A stretch of DNA of 64,000 bases from JAPPHY01 sp034423135 (GCA_034423135.1 DAOUJC010000011.1:211436-275435); one strand, 5' to 3'; counted from the stretch's first letter, positions 36,746-46,355 are shown. Numbers and translations: made by a program. Notes: generated from the letters alone by a model not told the origin.

Positions 36746-38098
36746 CTACGGCCCTTCCACGTATGAGCCGAAGGTGAATGCGAACACGCTGAACTCGTCC
36801 GAGTTGGAGCTTAGCTTCAGCTCCATACCATTGTACTCCGGCAGCTCAACCACACGGTACATCCGCGGCTCGTTCACCAAGAAGTAGCTGCCGCCATCCT
36901 CATCGTGCTGGATGTCTGTTCCGCCAAGGCCCTCCGGAATGGGCTGGTCGTCAAGCGTAGCATACACCCTGAACGGCTCGCCGTCCTCGAAGTTGACCAC
37001 CACGTTGACGGTGGTGCCGTAGAAGCGCAGGCCGACGTAGTCCTCCAGGTTCTCCGTGGCGCGGGCGTGCGTGACGTTCTCCAGATTCTTGGTCCAGAGG
37101 CCGTGCAGGTAGAGCAGGTGATTGATGTGGTTGCCCGGGTCCTGGTACAGGATGGGGTCGCCGAGAGCCGCGTCATAGTATTGTATGTTGCCGATGTATG
37201 GCGTGGTGCCGCGATTGCGGTAGTCACCGGCGTAGAGCTCGCGGGTCTGGCCGGTCTCGACGCTGCGGTTCGAGTTGGGGTCGCGGTCCGGCCTGACGAC
37301 ACCGCCCACGGGGATGTTGTACACCTTGGCGCCGGACTCCACGAGCAGCTCGCGAATCTTCTCCTCCGTCGCCGTGTATGCGCCCTCGCCGATGTGCGAG
37401 TAGCGAACGATGCCGTCCTTGTCGATCAGGTACTTGGCGGGCCAGGCGCGGTTGCTATAGGCGCGCCAGGTGCGGAAGTCGTTGTCCTGGACTATCGGGT
37501 ACTTCAGGCCGTACTCTTCGGCTGCAAACTCGACGTTCTCCATGAGCTTCTCGAACTCGAACTCAGGCGAGTGGACGCCCACTATGACCAGGCCCAGGTC
37601 GGCGTACTTGTCGTGCCACTCCTTCAGGAACGGAAGGGTGCGGATGCAGTTGACGCAGGTGTAGGTCCAGAAGTCGACGAGCACTACCTGGCCGCGGAGG
37701 TCGTCCAGGTTGAAAGGCTCGGTGTTGATCCATCCTGTGATGCCTGCGAGCTGCGGCGCAACCGGGCCGTCCGCGACGGTGCGAGGCTTGGGCGTGGCGG
37801 ACGGCTGAGCCGTAGCCGTTGCGGCCTCCGACTCGGTGAGTGGCTCCGCGGGTGTCGGCTCTGGCGCGTCCGCGGTTGTGGCGCCGGCGTCTGTCTCCGC
37901 GGCCGGCGTTGCTTCGCCGCCGCTGCCGCCTGTATCCGGCTGCTGCTGCTCGGCGGACGTGGCGGTTGGCGCAGGCGTCGAGGTGGGGTCGCCGCCGCCG
38001 CAGGCCACCGCGAGCAGGACTGCCGCGGCGATCATGGCGATAAGGGCTGCCGACGCGGCTCGGCCGGTCATTCCCTTGATTGCGCTGTAAGTGTTCAT
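36746..38098 (-). CDS. TlpA/DipZ-like thioredoxin lipoprotein
   Basis: 450 residues. Signal peptide and lipobox (VLLAVAC, Cys ~33), then an Ala/Thr/Pro/Glu-rich linker to about residue 125. Residues 130-270 form a TlpA-like thioredoxin domain with VVLVDFWTYTCVNCIRTLPFLKEWHDKY; CVNC is the redox site. The remaining ~180 residues match the C-terminal carbohydrate-binding-like domain seen in DipZ proteins (LHGLWTKNLENVTHA, VGLRFYGTTVNVVVNF). Its likely role is disulfide reduction or exchange outside the membrane. The ATG at 38098 was chosen at the signal peptide; it precedes the other thioredoxin-fold lipoprotein by 17 bases. Confidence 0.88.
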   Translation of the reverse strand: MNTYSAIKGMTGRAASAALIAMIAAAVLLAVACGGGDPTSTPAPTATSAEQQQPDTGGSGGEATPAAETDAGATTADAPEPTPAEPLTESEAATATAQPSATPKPRTVADGPVAPQLAGITGWINTEPFNLDDLRGQVVLVDFWTYTCVNCIRTLPFLKEWHDKYADLGLVIVGVHSPEFEFEKLMENVEFAAEEYGLKYPIVQDNDFRTWRAYSNRAWPAKYLIDKDGIVRYSHIGEGAYTATEEKIRELLVESGAKVYNIPVGGVVRPDRDPNSNRSVETGQTRELYAGDYRNRGTTPYIGNIQYYDAALGDPILYQDPGNHINHLLYLHGLWTKNLENVTHARATENLEDYVGLRFYGTTVNVVVNFEDGEPFRVYATLDDQPIPEGLGGTDIQHDEDGGSYFLVNEPRMYRVVELPEYNGMELKLSSNSDEFSVFAFTFGSYVEGP

Positions 38099-38309
38099 TC
38101 GGTCACCCCTGTGTGGTCGTGTGTTCCGGGAATCCTCCCTCAAGTGCCAGTTTATCCCTGCAATATTAGCATTATCTTAACTATGTTACTCCGCTCTTAC
38201 GCAGCAGGCACGAGGGACTTTCGACCGCCCGCTCCGCCGACGGATTCAGCCGCCTGTCCAGCCGGGATTGCAATCCAGGGACTACGGCCGCTCTTGCAGC
38301 GACTCCAAG

Positions 38310-38648
38310 TCAGCCGCCGGAGATAGCGCAGCCGGGGGTAAGCTCGTCCGGGAAGTCGCGGCACCGCTGGGGCCTGTGCTCGTAGATGCGGCATGCGCTG
38401 GTTTCCGGATCCAGCATGGGGCATCGCCAGCCGGGGTGGTCGTCGAAGCGGACCCAGGCGCGGCCCTCGCTAGACCACCGCACGACCGCAGTCGTGCCGA
38501 TTGCCTCGGCGTGCTCTCGGAAGGGCTTCACCTCGTGCTCCTGCAGCGCGAGGACGAGCGGGCCCTGGCAGCACATGGCGCGGCACTGCTCCATGCAGAT
38601 GCGGCTGGCGGCCTCGGCCGTGAGGCCAGGGATCAGGTGCGGCGCCAT
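38310..38648 (-). CDS. YkgJ-family Cys cluster protein
   Basis: 112 residues. The cysteine pattern RICMEQCRAMCCQGP, then GWRCPMLDPETSACRIYEHRPQRCRDFP, is the YkgJ/UPF0153 (zinc- or iron-chelating) signature. The ATG at 38648 overlaps the end of the MFS gene by 16 bases, so the pair is coupled. Function of the family is unknown; metal binding is expected. The longer open frame upstream is inside the MFS gene and is a shadow. Confidence 0.8.
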   Translation of the reverse strand: MAPHLIPGLTAEAASRICMEQCRAMCCQGPLVLALQEHEVKPFREHAEAIGTTAVVRWSSEGRAWVRFDDHPGWRCPMLDPETSACRIYEHRPQRCRDFPDELTPGCAISGG

Positions 38649-39910
38649 CGCATCCTCCGCGCGCTGCGGTCGAGGCGCAGCGCGGAGCGGAAGTTTGCGC
38701 CGATGTACAGCGTGATGAAGACGCCGCCCATCGCAACGGCAAACGGCGGGTTGACGGCGGTCGCCACCGAGCCCGCGAGGAAGCCGCCCACCGGCGTGAA
38801 GCCGAACGTGAGGCCGTAGATGCCGAGCACCCTGCCCCGCATGTCGTCGTCGCAAAGCAGCTGGAGCATCGTGCCCATGGTGACGTCGTAGGCCATCAGG
38901 GAGCCTCCGGCCAGCGCCGCCATCAGCATCGAGAGGGCGAAGACCGGCGAGTAGGCGAACAGCACAATCGAGACGCCTGCGCCCAGCGTGGTGAAGGCGA
39001 GCAGGGCGCCCTTGCGTCGAAAGTCGCCCAGGATTGCCACGCCCAGCGTGCTGAGCATGGAGCCGAGGCCGCTTGCAGCGGAGAGGTAGCCCAAGCCGGT
39101 CGCTCCAACCTCGAGCACGTTCTTTGCAATGACGGGCATCATCACCAGGTGTGAGAAGCCGAACGCTTCCATGAGCAGACTGAGGTAGAGGAGACGGCGA
39201 ATCGGTCTGTTCTGCCAGGCGTACCGCAGTCCGTGAGCGGTGGACTCCAGGAACGGCTCTCGCTGGGGGGCTGCGTGGAAGTCGCCGCGGATGGCCAGCA
39301 GGAACGCCAGGCCGATTGCGGACCCGGACGCGGCCAGCAGGTAGCTGCTGCCCACGCCGTAGTTGTGGATCAGCGCACCGGCCATCAGCGAGCCGATGAC
39401 GCGGCTGATGTTCATGGCCATGAGGCGGGACGCCATTGCGTTGAGCAGTCGGGTCGGCCCCACAATCTGATAGCCCAGGCCGTTTGACGCGGGCAGCTGC
39501 GTTCCCATCAACATGCCCTGGGCCAGCGCAATCGGCGCCATGTGCCACAGCAGAATCTGCCCCGTCAGGGCCAGGAAACCGGTCAGGCCGGAGATGATGA
39601 AGCCGAAGAAGTAGACGACGCCGAGTACAAAACGCTTGTCGTATCGCTCAACTATGGTGCCTCCGAACGCGCCGAAACCCACGAGGCCAAGCCCCTGGAT
39701 ACCCGCGATTGCGCCGACCCAGAACGGCGAGTCGGTTAGCTCCAGCACAAGCCAGCCCTGGGCGAGCATTCGCACGCTCATTGACATGGAGCCGAACAGG
39801 AAGCTGCCCCACAGCCACCGGAAGGACGGCACCTCGAAGGCCATGAGGGCGCGGGGCAGGCGCCGGACGGCGGCGTCGCGGCCGGTCAGGGAGCGGTTGG
39901 ATTCCTGCAA
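38633..39910 (-). CDS. Major facilitator superfamily transporter (EntS-like)
   Basis: A 425-residue membrane protein with about twelve helices. The N-terminal FRWLWGSFLFGSMSMSVRMLAQGWLVLELTDSPFWVG, the loop GTIVERYDKRFVLG (MFS motif A variant), and the central MRGRVLGIYGLTFGFTPVGGFLAGSVA are typical of the MFS_3 group of exporters. The substrate cannot be inferred. The TTG start follows GGAGG at 5 bases. Coupled to the YkgJ-family gene. Confidence 0.88.
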   Translation of the reverse strand: MQESNRSLTGRDAAVRRLPRALMAFEVPSFRWLWGSFLFGSMSMSVRMLAQGWLVLELTDSPFWVGAIAGIQGLGLVGFGAFGGTIVERYDKRFVLGVVYFFGFIISGLTGFLALTGQILLWHMAPIALAQGMLMGTQLPASNGLGYQIVGPTRLLNAMASRLMAMNISRVIGSLMAGALIHNYGVGSSYLLAASGSAIGLAFLLAIRGDFHAAPQREPFLESTAHGLRYAWQNRPIRRLLYLSLLMEAFGFSHLVMMPVIAKNVLEVGATGLGYLSAASGLGSMLSTLGVAILGDFRRKGALLAFTTLGAGVSIVLFAYSPVFALSMLMAALAGGSLMAYDVTMGTMLQLLCDDDMRGRVLGIYGLTFGFTPVGGFLAGSVATAVNPPFAVAMGGVFITLYIGANFRSALRLDRSARRMRWRRT

Positions 39911-40028
39911 TGCGCCTCCAGGCGGCGGTAGAGTAAGGGATTGCGGCTAATGGCATTCTACAGGTACGCATTGGCTGCTTCAATGGCGTTGGGGTGTTCC
40001 AAGCATTCGTTGGCGTAAAGGAAACCGT

Positions 40029-40122
40029 CCGCTCACCCTGAGCGCTGTCGAAGGGAGTGAGCGGACAGGAACCCGTCTTCAACTTGCCCGCTCATATGGT
40101 TCGACAGGCTCACCATGAGCGG
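40029..40122. repeat. Two copies of the dispersed palindrome
   Basis: Subtype A copy at 40029-40063 (core CCCTGAGCGCTGTCGAAGGG) and subtype B copy at 40087-40122 (core TATGGTTCGACAGGCTCACCA), between divergent MFS and SRAP genes. Confidence 0.85.
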
Positions 40123-40178
40123 GCAATGAGTGGCCTTGCCTTATACACGCGGGCGTTTCGTAGTAAACTGGTGTGGTC

Positions 40179-40892
40179 ATGTGCGGCAGGTATTCGCTGG
40201 TGGCGAACATGTCGGAGCTGGCCCTCAGATTCGACTTCGAGAGTGAGGGAGAGACGCGCGCACCGCAATTCAACATCGCGCCCACGCAGGAGGTGCTGGC
40301 CGTCACGCGTGACGCCGTCGACTCCCGCAACGCGGCGCGGGCCATGCGCTGGGGGCTGATCCCGTTCTGGGCCAAGGACCGGTCCATCGGCAACCGCATG
40401 ATCAACGCGCGAGCGGAGACGGTGGACACTAACGGCGCCTTCCGCCGGGCGTTTGAGCGGCGTCGCTGCCTGGTGGTCGCGGACGGCTTCTACGAGTGGC
40501 TGAAGATTGGCAAGGACAGAGTGCCCATGCGTGTATCACTCCGGTCGGGCGAGCCGTTCGCGTTCGCTGGGCTGTGGGAGACGTGGCGCTCACCCGAAGG
40601 CGACCCGGTCGCATCGTGCACAATCATCACCACGACCGCCAACGCCGTTATGGAGGCTGTCCACGACAGGATGCCGGTCATCCTGCCGAGGGAGGTTGAA
40701 GGCGTATGGCTCGACGGGTCCGGCGCACGCTCGTCGGCGGAGCTCAAGGGTTTGCTCGTGCCGTACGCTGGCGCCGACCTGGAGGTCTACGAGGTGTCCA
40801 AGCTCGTCAACTCGCCGCGCAACGACACGCCGGAGGTTCTTGCGCGGGTTACTGAGTTACCAGGCCTCTTCGCAGGTGAGAGCGTGATATGA
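40179..40892 (+). CDS. SRAP-domain protein (HMCES/YedK type)
   Basis: 237 residues. The protein begins MCGRYS: after Met removal Cys2 is the residue that crosslinks abasic sites in single-stranded DNA. Other conserved parts are FNIAPTQEVLAV, MRWGLIPFWAKD, MINARAETV, CLVVADGFYEWLK, and the His in HDRMPVILP. The ATG at 40179 was chosen because Cys must be residue 2; two upstream codons are open. It shields abasic sites during replication. The stop overlaps the next start (ATGA). Confidence 0.92.
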   Translation: MCGRYSLVANMSELALRFDFESEGETRAPQFNIAPTQEVLAVTRDAVDSRNAARAMRWGLIPFWAKDRSIGNRMINARAETVDTNGAFRRAFERRRCLVVADGFYEWLKIGKDRVPMRVSLRSGEPFAFAGLWETWRSPEGDPVASCTIITTTANAVMEAVHDRMPVILPREVEGVWLDGSGARSSAELKGLLVPYAGADLEVYEVSKLVNSPRNDTPEVLARVTELPGLFAGESVI

Positions 40893-42946
40893 GGAGCGCG
40901 TGGTCTGAGAGCGAGGCAGCCGGACTGTCGCCGCTCGACCTGCTGGTGTACCAGAGCCTCCTGGTGGGCGGTGAGCCGTCGCTTGCGCTGTGGGGCGGAG
41001 GCAACACGTCGCTGAAGACCGTCGAGCCGGACTTCACCGGCGCGGAGCGCGCCGTCCTGCGCGTCAAGGGCAGCGGCGCAGACATGAAGACCATCGGCCG
41101 GGGCGGCTTTCCGGGCGTGATTCTGGACTACGTTCTGCCGTTGCTCGAGCGCGATGACATGTCCGACGACGAGATGGTGGAGTATCTCAGCCACTGCCTC
41201 ATGGAGCCATCGTCGCCGCGGCCGTCGATCGAGACGCTGCTTCACGCCTTCCTGCCGCACGCCAGCGTGGTGCACAGCCACGCCGACGCAATCCTGTCGA
41301 TTACCAACACGCGCAGGCCCCACGAGCTTCTCGCTGAAGCGTTCGGCGAGGAGGTGGCGGCCGTGGCGTACCGCAGGCCAGGATTCCTGCTGTCCAAGGA
41401 GGTGGCGCAGGCCGCGCAGGGCGGCACGGCCGTCAGGGGCGTCGCACTGCTCAACCATGGCCTGGTCACGTGGGGCGATACGCCAAGGGATGCCTACGAG
41501 ACTCACGTCGAGCTTGTGACCCGCGCGGAGGAGTTCGTGAAGCGTGCAGCAGGCAGCCGGCGACCGTTCCGCAGGTCGCCCGCGGCGCGGGCCGCACCGG
41601 GCATCCGGCGACGCGCGGCTGCCGCGCTTGCTCCTGTGCTGCGCGGCTTGGTGCTGAGACACGGAGGCGTGCTGCGGTTCGAGGACGGCGACGATGTGAT
41701 GCGCCTGGTGTCCTCGCCTGACGCGGAGGCGCTGGCGCATGTTGGCGCTGCGACACCAGACCACCTGCTGACCACCAAGCGGACGCCTATGGTCGTCGAC
41801 GCGGGAGACTTATCGGACTTGGGGCAGGTCAGGTCAAGGCTGAGAGAGGCTGTGCAAGAGTACGCACGCTCCTACCGGGAGTGGTACGAGCGGCATACGG
41901 ACGGGGCCGACCCCATGCTGGACCCGCATCCCAGGGTGGTTCTCGTGCGGGGAGTTGGCATGTGGACTGCGGGAGCGAACGCACGGGCTGCGTTGGCCGC
42001 CGCCGACATATACCGCCACACCATCGGCATCATGGCGGGCTCGCAGGCGCTTGACCGGTATGCGTCACTGTCGCTTCAGGACGCCTACGACGCGGAGTAC
42101 TGGCCGCTGGAGCTGTACAAGAGGACGCTTGCGCCGCCGGAGCGGGAGCTGTCCGGTCGGGTCGCGCTGGTGACGGGCGCGGCGAGCGGCATCGGGCGCG
42201 CCATTGCGCTTAGGTTCGCGGAGGAGGGCGCCCACGTTGTGGTGACGGACGTACAGGGCGCGGGCGCCCGTGCGGTGGCGCGGGAGATCGCCGCCCGGCA
42301 CGGCGAGGAGCGAGTCCTGCATCGCAGGATGGACGTCACGGACGAGGCGTCGGTGAAGGAGGCGTTTCACGCGACGCGGCTGGCGTTCGGTGGGCTGGAC
42401 GTGCTGGTGTCGAATGCGGGCATTGCACCCGTGGGCGCTATCGACTCGCTGGAGCTTGCCGACTGGGAGCGCAGCCTGTCGGTGAACGCAACGGGCCACT
42501 TCCTGGCGGCTAGGGCGGCTGTGGCCATCATGAGAGAGCAGGGACTTGGGGGCAGCCTGATATTCGTGGCCACCAAGAACGTGCCTGCGCCAGGACAGGA
42601 GCTTGGAGCTTACAGCGCAGCCAAGGCCGCGGAGGCGCAGCTTGCGCGGGTGCTGGCGATAGAGAACGGGCCGCACGGAATTCGCTCCAACATCATCAAC
42701 CCGGACGCCGTGTTCCGTGGCTCGCGGCTCTGGTCGCCGTCGGTCAGGAGAGGCCGAGCGCAGGCACACGGTATACCCGTAGGCGAAGTGGAGGACTTCT
42801 ACCGCAGGCGCACCCTTCTGCGGGCGACCGTCACGGCTGAGGACGTGGCGGAGGCGGCGCTGTTCCTGGCGGGTGAACGCTCGCTGAAGACGACTGGCGC
42901 TATGCTGCCTGTGGACGGCGGCCTGCGTGACGCCTTTCCGCGGTAA
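40889..42946 (+). CDS. Class II aldolase / short-chain dehydrogenase fusion
   Basis: 685 residues of the bifunctional rhamnulose-1-phosphate aldolase/alcohol dehydrogenase type. Residues 1-240 form the class II aldolase/adducin domain, with the zinc histidines in VVHSHADAILS and LLNHGLVTWGD. Residues 250-420 are the linking segment seen in this family. Residues 425-685 are an SDR: ALVTGAASGIGRAIALRFAEEG, NAGIAP and GAYSAAKAAEAQ (YxxxK). It is coupled to the SRAP gene by ATGA, though no functional link is apparent. The sugar or sugar-acid substrate is not determined; no kinase or isomerase gene is nearby. Confidence 0.88.
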   Translation: MRSAWSESEAAGLSPLDLLVYQSLLVGGEPSLALWGGGNTSLKTVEPDFTGAERAVLRVKGSGADMKTIGRGGFPGVILDYVLPLLERDDMSDDEMVEYLSHCLMEPSSPRPSIETLLHAFLPHASVVHSHADAILSITNTRRPHELLAEAFGEEVAAVAYRRPGFLLSKEVAQAAQGGTAVRGVALLNHGLVTWGDTPRDAYETHVELVTRAEEFVKRAAGSRRPFRRSPAARAAPGIRRRAAAALAPVLRGLVLRHGGVLRFEDGDDVMRLVSSPDAEALAHVGAATPDHLLTTKRTPMVVDAGDLSDLGQVRSRLREAVQEYARSYREWYERHTDGADPMLDPHPRVVLVRGVGMWTAGANARAALAAADIYRHTIGIMAGSQALDRYASLSLQDAYDAEYWPLELYKRTLAPPERELSGRVALVTGAASGIGRAIALRFAEEGAHVVVTDVQGAGARAVAREIAARHGEERVLHRRMDVTDEASVKEAFHATRLAFGGLDVLVSNAGIAPVGAIDSLELADWERSLSVNATGHFLAARAAVAIMREQGLGGSLIFVATKNVPAPGQELGAYSAAKAAEAQLARVLAIENGPHGIRSNIINPDAVFRGSRLWSPSVRRGRAQAHGIPVGEVEDFYRRRTLLRATVTAEDVAEAALFLAGERSLKTTGAMLPVDGGLRDAFPR

Positions 42947-42976
42947 GGGCGGCGGCTCACTACAGCACTGTGTTCG

Positions 42977-43170
42977 CCCGCTCACCCTGAGCTTGTCGAA
43001 GGGCGTGAGCGGGGCAATTGCGCCTGCAGCCAGCCCGCTCATATGGTTCGACAGGCTCACCATGAGCGGGCCGGGAACTGTTCGCTCATCCTGAGCTTGT
43101 CGAAGGGCGTGAGCGGGGGCAATGCGCCTCCAGCTCGCTCATATGGTTCGACACGCTCACCATGAGCGGG
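42977..43170. repeat. Four tandem copies of the dispersed palindrome
   Basis: Alternating subtypes: A at 42977-43012, B at 43034-43070, A at 43083-43118 and B at 43134-43170. A and B are separated by spacers with GCAATTGCGCCTGCAGCC or a close variant, so an A-spacer-B unit of about 90 bases is duplicated. They lie between convergent genes. Confidence 0.88.
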
Positions 43171-43181
43171 CCGGAGGCGTG

Positions 43182-43868
43182 TTACTCGCTCCAGGCCAGC
43201 TGCGCCATGTCGTGGAAGAGCAGCCCGGTGACCTCCCTGGGCTGGTTGAGCAGCCACAGCGCGCTCTCGGCGGAGGTTCTCGGATGACCGGGCGCGTCCG
43301 GCGCCATGTCCGTGAGCACCCAGCCGGGCGACAGCGCGTTGACGGCAACCTTGCCCGCCAGCTCGCCGGCGGAGGCAATGGTGAGCGCGTGGAGCGCAGC
43401 CTTGGACACGCCGTACGCGCCGCGCAGGCCCTCGGACATGACGCCCGAGGTGGAGCCAACGTTGATGACGCGCGGGTCGTCCGACTCCAGCAGCAGCGGG
43501 ATGAGCCTCTTGGTGCAGAGGTACACGCCGGTGAGGTTGATTCGTATCGTCCTCTCGAACTCCTCGTCCGGGAGGCCGTACAGCCCGCCGATCTCCTTCG
43601 GAGATACGCCGGCGTTGTTGACGAGGATGTCCAGCGCTCCCCAGTTGTCGCCGACCCACTCCGCGACTCGGTCGTTGTCGGCGGCTGCCGAAACGTCGGA
43701 CTGAAGGACGTGGAGGCCCGGCAGCTCACTCTGCGCCTGGTCCAGCTTTGCCGGGTCGCGTGAGACGGCCAGCACGTCGGCCTCGTTTTCGAGGAGAATC
43801 TTGCAGATTTCGAAGCCTATGCCGCGGCTTCCGCCCGTTACCAGCGTCTTCTTGCCTTGGAGAGACAT
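43182..43868 (-). CDS. Short-chain dehydrogenase/reductase
   Basis: 228 residues. TLVTGGSRGIGFEICKILL binds the nucleotide. NNAGV, the catalytic Ser in VGSTSGV and YGVSKAAL (YxxxK) are all intact. The ATG at 43868 was chosen because AAGGAG precedes it; the frame runs 19 codons further upstream. It ends next to the palindrome cluster. The short C-terminus resembles carbonyl-reductase-like SDRs. Substrate unknown. Confidence 0.88.
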   Translation of the reverse strand: MSLQGKKTLVTGGSRGIGFEICKILLENEADVLAVSRDPAKLDQAQSELPGLHVLQSDVSAAADNDRVAEWVGDNWGALDILVNNAGVSPKEIGGLYGLPDEEFERTIRINLTGVYLCTKRLIPLLLESDDPRVINVGSTSGVMSEGLRGAYGVSKAALHALTIASAGELAGKVAVNALSPGWVLTDMAPDAPGHPRTSAESALWLLNQPREVTGLLFHDMAQLAWSE

Positions 43869-44037
43869 GGCGACTCCTTCCGGCTGGATTGGGCCAAAGT
43901 TAGCACAGCGGGCAGGGAGGGTCAAGGCGGCCTGGGCTGGCGCCGCTGCCTCTTATCGACTCTCACATGCGGCTGGGGTACAATCCCTTCGCAGCGTCTT
44001 CCCATTCACCGACGCAGCGGCTAGGGGGTCGAACGGC

Positions 44038-44343
44038 ATGCCCCATGCCCACATGCGCAGCTACACAAGCCTCCGGGCCGCCGATCCTGAGCAGCTTACC
44101 GACGAGGAAGCCTTCAACGCAATCCTGGACTCCATCATCACCCAGGAGCTTGTGCTCGGAAGGTCTGTGGAGTGGACGGGCAACATCGGCGAAGTCTGGC
44201 AGGACGCCTCAGGAACATGGACGCTGTACACCAGGGCCATCGCCCTGACCGGCAACGGCGACGACGGCACACGCTGCATCCAGTCCGACACCATGATTTG
44301 CGAGGAGATCAGGGCGGAGATGGACCCGCCCATCCGGCACTAG
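44038..44343 (+). CDS. Small protein of unknown function
   Basis: 101 residues. Unrecognised; one predicted helix rich in acids (DPEQLTDEEAFNAILDSIITQELVL), then a beta-like segment EWTGNIGEVWQDASGTWTLYTRAIAL. The ATG follows GGGGG at 9 bases. It converges on the wHTH/zinc-ribbon gene with a 4-base overlap of their 3' ends (44340-44343). Confidence 0.5.
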   Translation: MPHAHMRSYTSLRAADPEQLTDEEAFNAILDSIITQELVLGRSVEWTGNIGEVWQDASGTWTLYTRAIALTGNGDDGTRCIQSDTMICEEIRAEMDPPIRH

Positions 44344-45044
44344 CGTCCGGTAGAGGCGGGCGTTGAAGGACGCTGACGCTCCACGTGCTCTCTCACGCCG
44401 TCTGCCATTGCAGCTACACCGCGCCTGGTTACGGTCACGCGAATGCCTCCGCTGCTGTGCTCGTAGTGGCGCGATACCTTGTGCGGCAGGGGAGTGCTGG
44501 ACCAGATGACGACCACCTCGGCCCAGTCCCGGTGCGAGCGGTGATACCGGTCGTCACGCGCAACCCTGGTGTTGACGAACCTGAATTCGACGGACCCCTG
44601 CGGGCTGCCCCGTATCTCCCGCTCAGTCTCCTCCGTGCCGCCGACCACCAGCACGCGGCTGAGGCCCCGTTCGCTCAGCGCCACTGCCATCCGCTCCAGC
44701 GCGCTGCGGTTGGAGGAGCCTCCGCAGATGTCGCAGCGCTTCTGGTCGGACAGGAGCGGTGCGCGCGAGCCGGCACGCTCGGTGGTCTGCTGGCGGCAGT
44801 TGCCGTTGTTGCAGTGGCGAAGGAACGCGCCGGCGATCACGGCGGCGACCCGCTCGCGCTTGTCGGCGGCGATTCGGGTGCGGTTGGGCCTGCTCGACAG
44901 CACGCCTGCCTCGACAAGTGCCTCCACAGCCGACCTCACCGCCTCCGGGTGGGTGACGCCAAAGTCGGAGAGCATTCTGGAGATTGTTACGTCTGTCATG
45001 TGCTGGTCTGATAGGGGCGGCACTGCACCGTCCCTAACCTCCAT
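44340..45044 (-). CDS. Winged-helix/zinc-ribbon protein of unknown function
   Basis: 234 residues. The N-terminal ~90 residues look like a winged helix (SRMLSDFGVTHPEAVRSAVEALVEAGVL). A Cys-rich middle has CNNGNCRQQT and CDICGGSSNR. A C-terminal ~130-residue Rossmann-like segment follows: SRVLVVGGTEETEREIRG, WAEVVVIWSSTPLPHKVSRHY and ITVTRRGVAAMADGVREH-like residues. I have seen this C-terminal unit in actinobacterial and Chloroflexota proteins without an assigned function. The start is uncertain (45044 or ATG 44999); no good ribosome site precedes either. Confidence 0.55.
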   Translation of the reverse strand: MEVRDGAVPPLSDQHMTDVTISRMLSDFGVTHPEAVRSAVEALVEAGVLSSRPNRTRIAADKRERVAAVIAGAFLRHCNNGNCRQQTTERAGSRAPLLSDQKRCDICGGSSNRSALERMAVALSERGLSRVLVVGGTEETEREIRGSPQGSVEFRFVNTRVARDDRYHRSHRDWAEVVVIWSSTPLPHKVSRHYEHSSGGIRVTVTRRGVAAMADGVREHVERQRPSTPASTGR

Positions 45045-45212
45045 TGTACCAGAGTAATCGGCGGCAGTTCGTGGGACCTGACTTTGGCGGCAGCACCCTC
45101 CCACCGGAGCCGCTGGCGCCCAGCAGGTGGTACTGCTAGAATTGGGCGAAGGACTGGCTCCGATGCTCTCCAGGGCAGCGGGCCGCACACTCGTTTACGG
45201 AAGGGGGACGCC

Positions 45213-46166
45213 ATGACCCGCAACGGCACTCCGGACGAAGCCGAGATTCTGGAATACGCGAATTCGCTCAGCAACTGGGGCAGGTGGGGGCCGGACGACG
45301 AGTTGGGCACCGTCAATCACCTTGGGCCTGAGCAGCGCCGTCGCGCGGCGTCGCTCGTGCGGGACGGCGTGGCGGTCTCCTGCGCAAGGCCCATCACCAC
45401 GGAGCTCGCCGTTGACGTTCGGAACCCGTTCATCCACTACATGACCGGTTCCGGCGAGGGCTTTGCCGTGACCCATCAGGATGGCCCGCCGGAGCCGATG
45501 CAAGGGAGCGGCGACTTTATCGGCGTGGCGTTTCACGGCTACGCAATCACGCACCTGGACTCGCTCTGCCACATCTTCTGGAACGGGCAGATGTACAACA
45601 ACCGCCCCGCGTCTATGGTCACGACGCGAGAGGGCGCCACGGCCAACGCGGTGGACGTGCTCAAGGACGGCGTGGTCGGACGGGGCGTGCTGCTGGACGC
45701 CGCCCGGCATCGAGGCGTGGACTGGATGGAGCCGGGAGAGGGCGTCATGCCACATGAGCTGAGCGAAATGGAGGAGTCGCAGGGCGTGCGGGTGGAGCAG
45801 GGCGACCTGCTGCTTGTGCGGACAGGCAACTACCGCCGCCGCAGGGAGGTTGGCCCGCGTCCGATCCCGGAGGGCTGGCCGGGCCTGCACGCATCCTGCA
45901 TGCCGTGGCTGCACGAGCGGAGCATCGCGATGCTGGGCGGCGACACCGTCAGCGACACGGTGCCGTCCGGCTACCCCAACCTGCGCCAGCCGATACACCA
46001 GATCGCGCTGCCGCACATGGGCCTGTGGCTCATCGACAACTGCAACCTGGAGGAGCTGACTGCTGCGTGCGCCGAGCGCGGACGCTGGGAGTTCCTCCTC
46101 ACCGTCGCGCCGCTGCGAGTGCAGTACGGCACCGGCTCGCCGGTGAACCCGATCGCGGTGCTTTAG
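45213..46166 (+). CDS. Cyclase-family (kynurenine formamidase-like) hydrolase
   Basis: 317 residues. The metal-binding motif is FHGYAITHLDSLCH (H108, H114, D116, H120), matching the HxGTHxDxPxH type of the cyclase/arylformamidase family, with Thr-to-Ile and Gly-to-Tyr changes in the usual GTH. Later conserved pieces are GDLLLVRTG, WLHERSIAMLGGDTVSD and HMGLWLIDNCNLEEL. It probably hydrolyses an amide, lactone or formyl derivative with Mn/Zn. GGAAGGGGGA precedes the ATG. It heads a plus-strand group with LmbE, hydrolase and SDR genes, suggesting a catabolic operon. Confidence 0.85.
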   Translation: MTRNGTPDEAEILEYANSLSNWGRWGPDDELGTVNHLGPEQRRRAASLVRDGVAVSCARPITTELAVDVRNPFIHYMTGSGEGFAVTHQDGPPEPMQGSGDFIGVAFHGYAITHLDSLCHIFWNGQMYNNRPASMVTTREGATANAVDVLKDGVVGRGVLLDAARHRGVDWMEPGEGVMPHELSEMEESQGVRVEQGDLLLVRTGNYRRRREVGPRPIPEGWPGLHASCMPWLHERSIAMLGGDTVSDTVPSGYPNLRQPIHQIALPHMGLWLIDNCNLEELTAACAERGRWEFLLTVAPLRVQYGTGSPVNPIAVL

Positions 46167-46355
46167 GAACTCTCAGAGCAAGTCGAAACCATGTCCGTCT
46201 CACTCAAGGACACCGTAACCGTCATTGCGACCCAGTATCGGGGTACGGGGCATGCTCAGCCACAATCGAGGATGGGCGTGGTTTCGTACGAGCCATCGGA
46301 CCGTTCCGCACCAGAGGGGAGCCGCGGTCCCACACCACATACCTGGAGGTAGACA

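Noticed and set aside
38649..39548. 412-codon minus-strand frame containing the YkgJ-like protein
   Set aside because: Only the last 112 residues match a family; the rest is an out-of-frame reading of the MFS gene.
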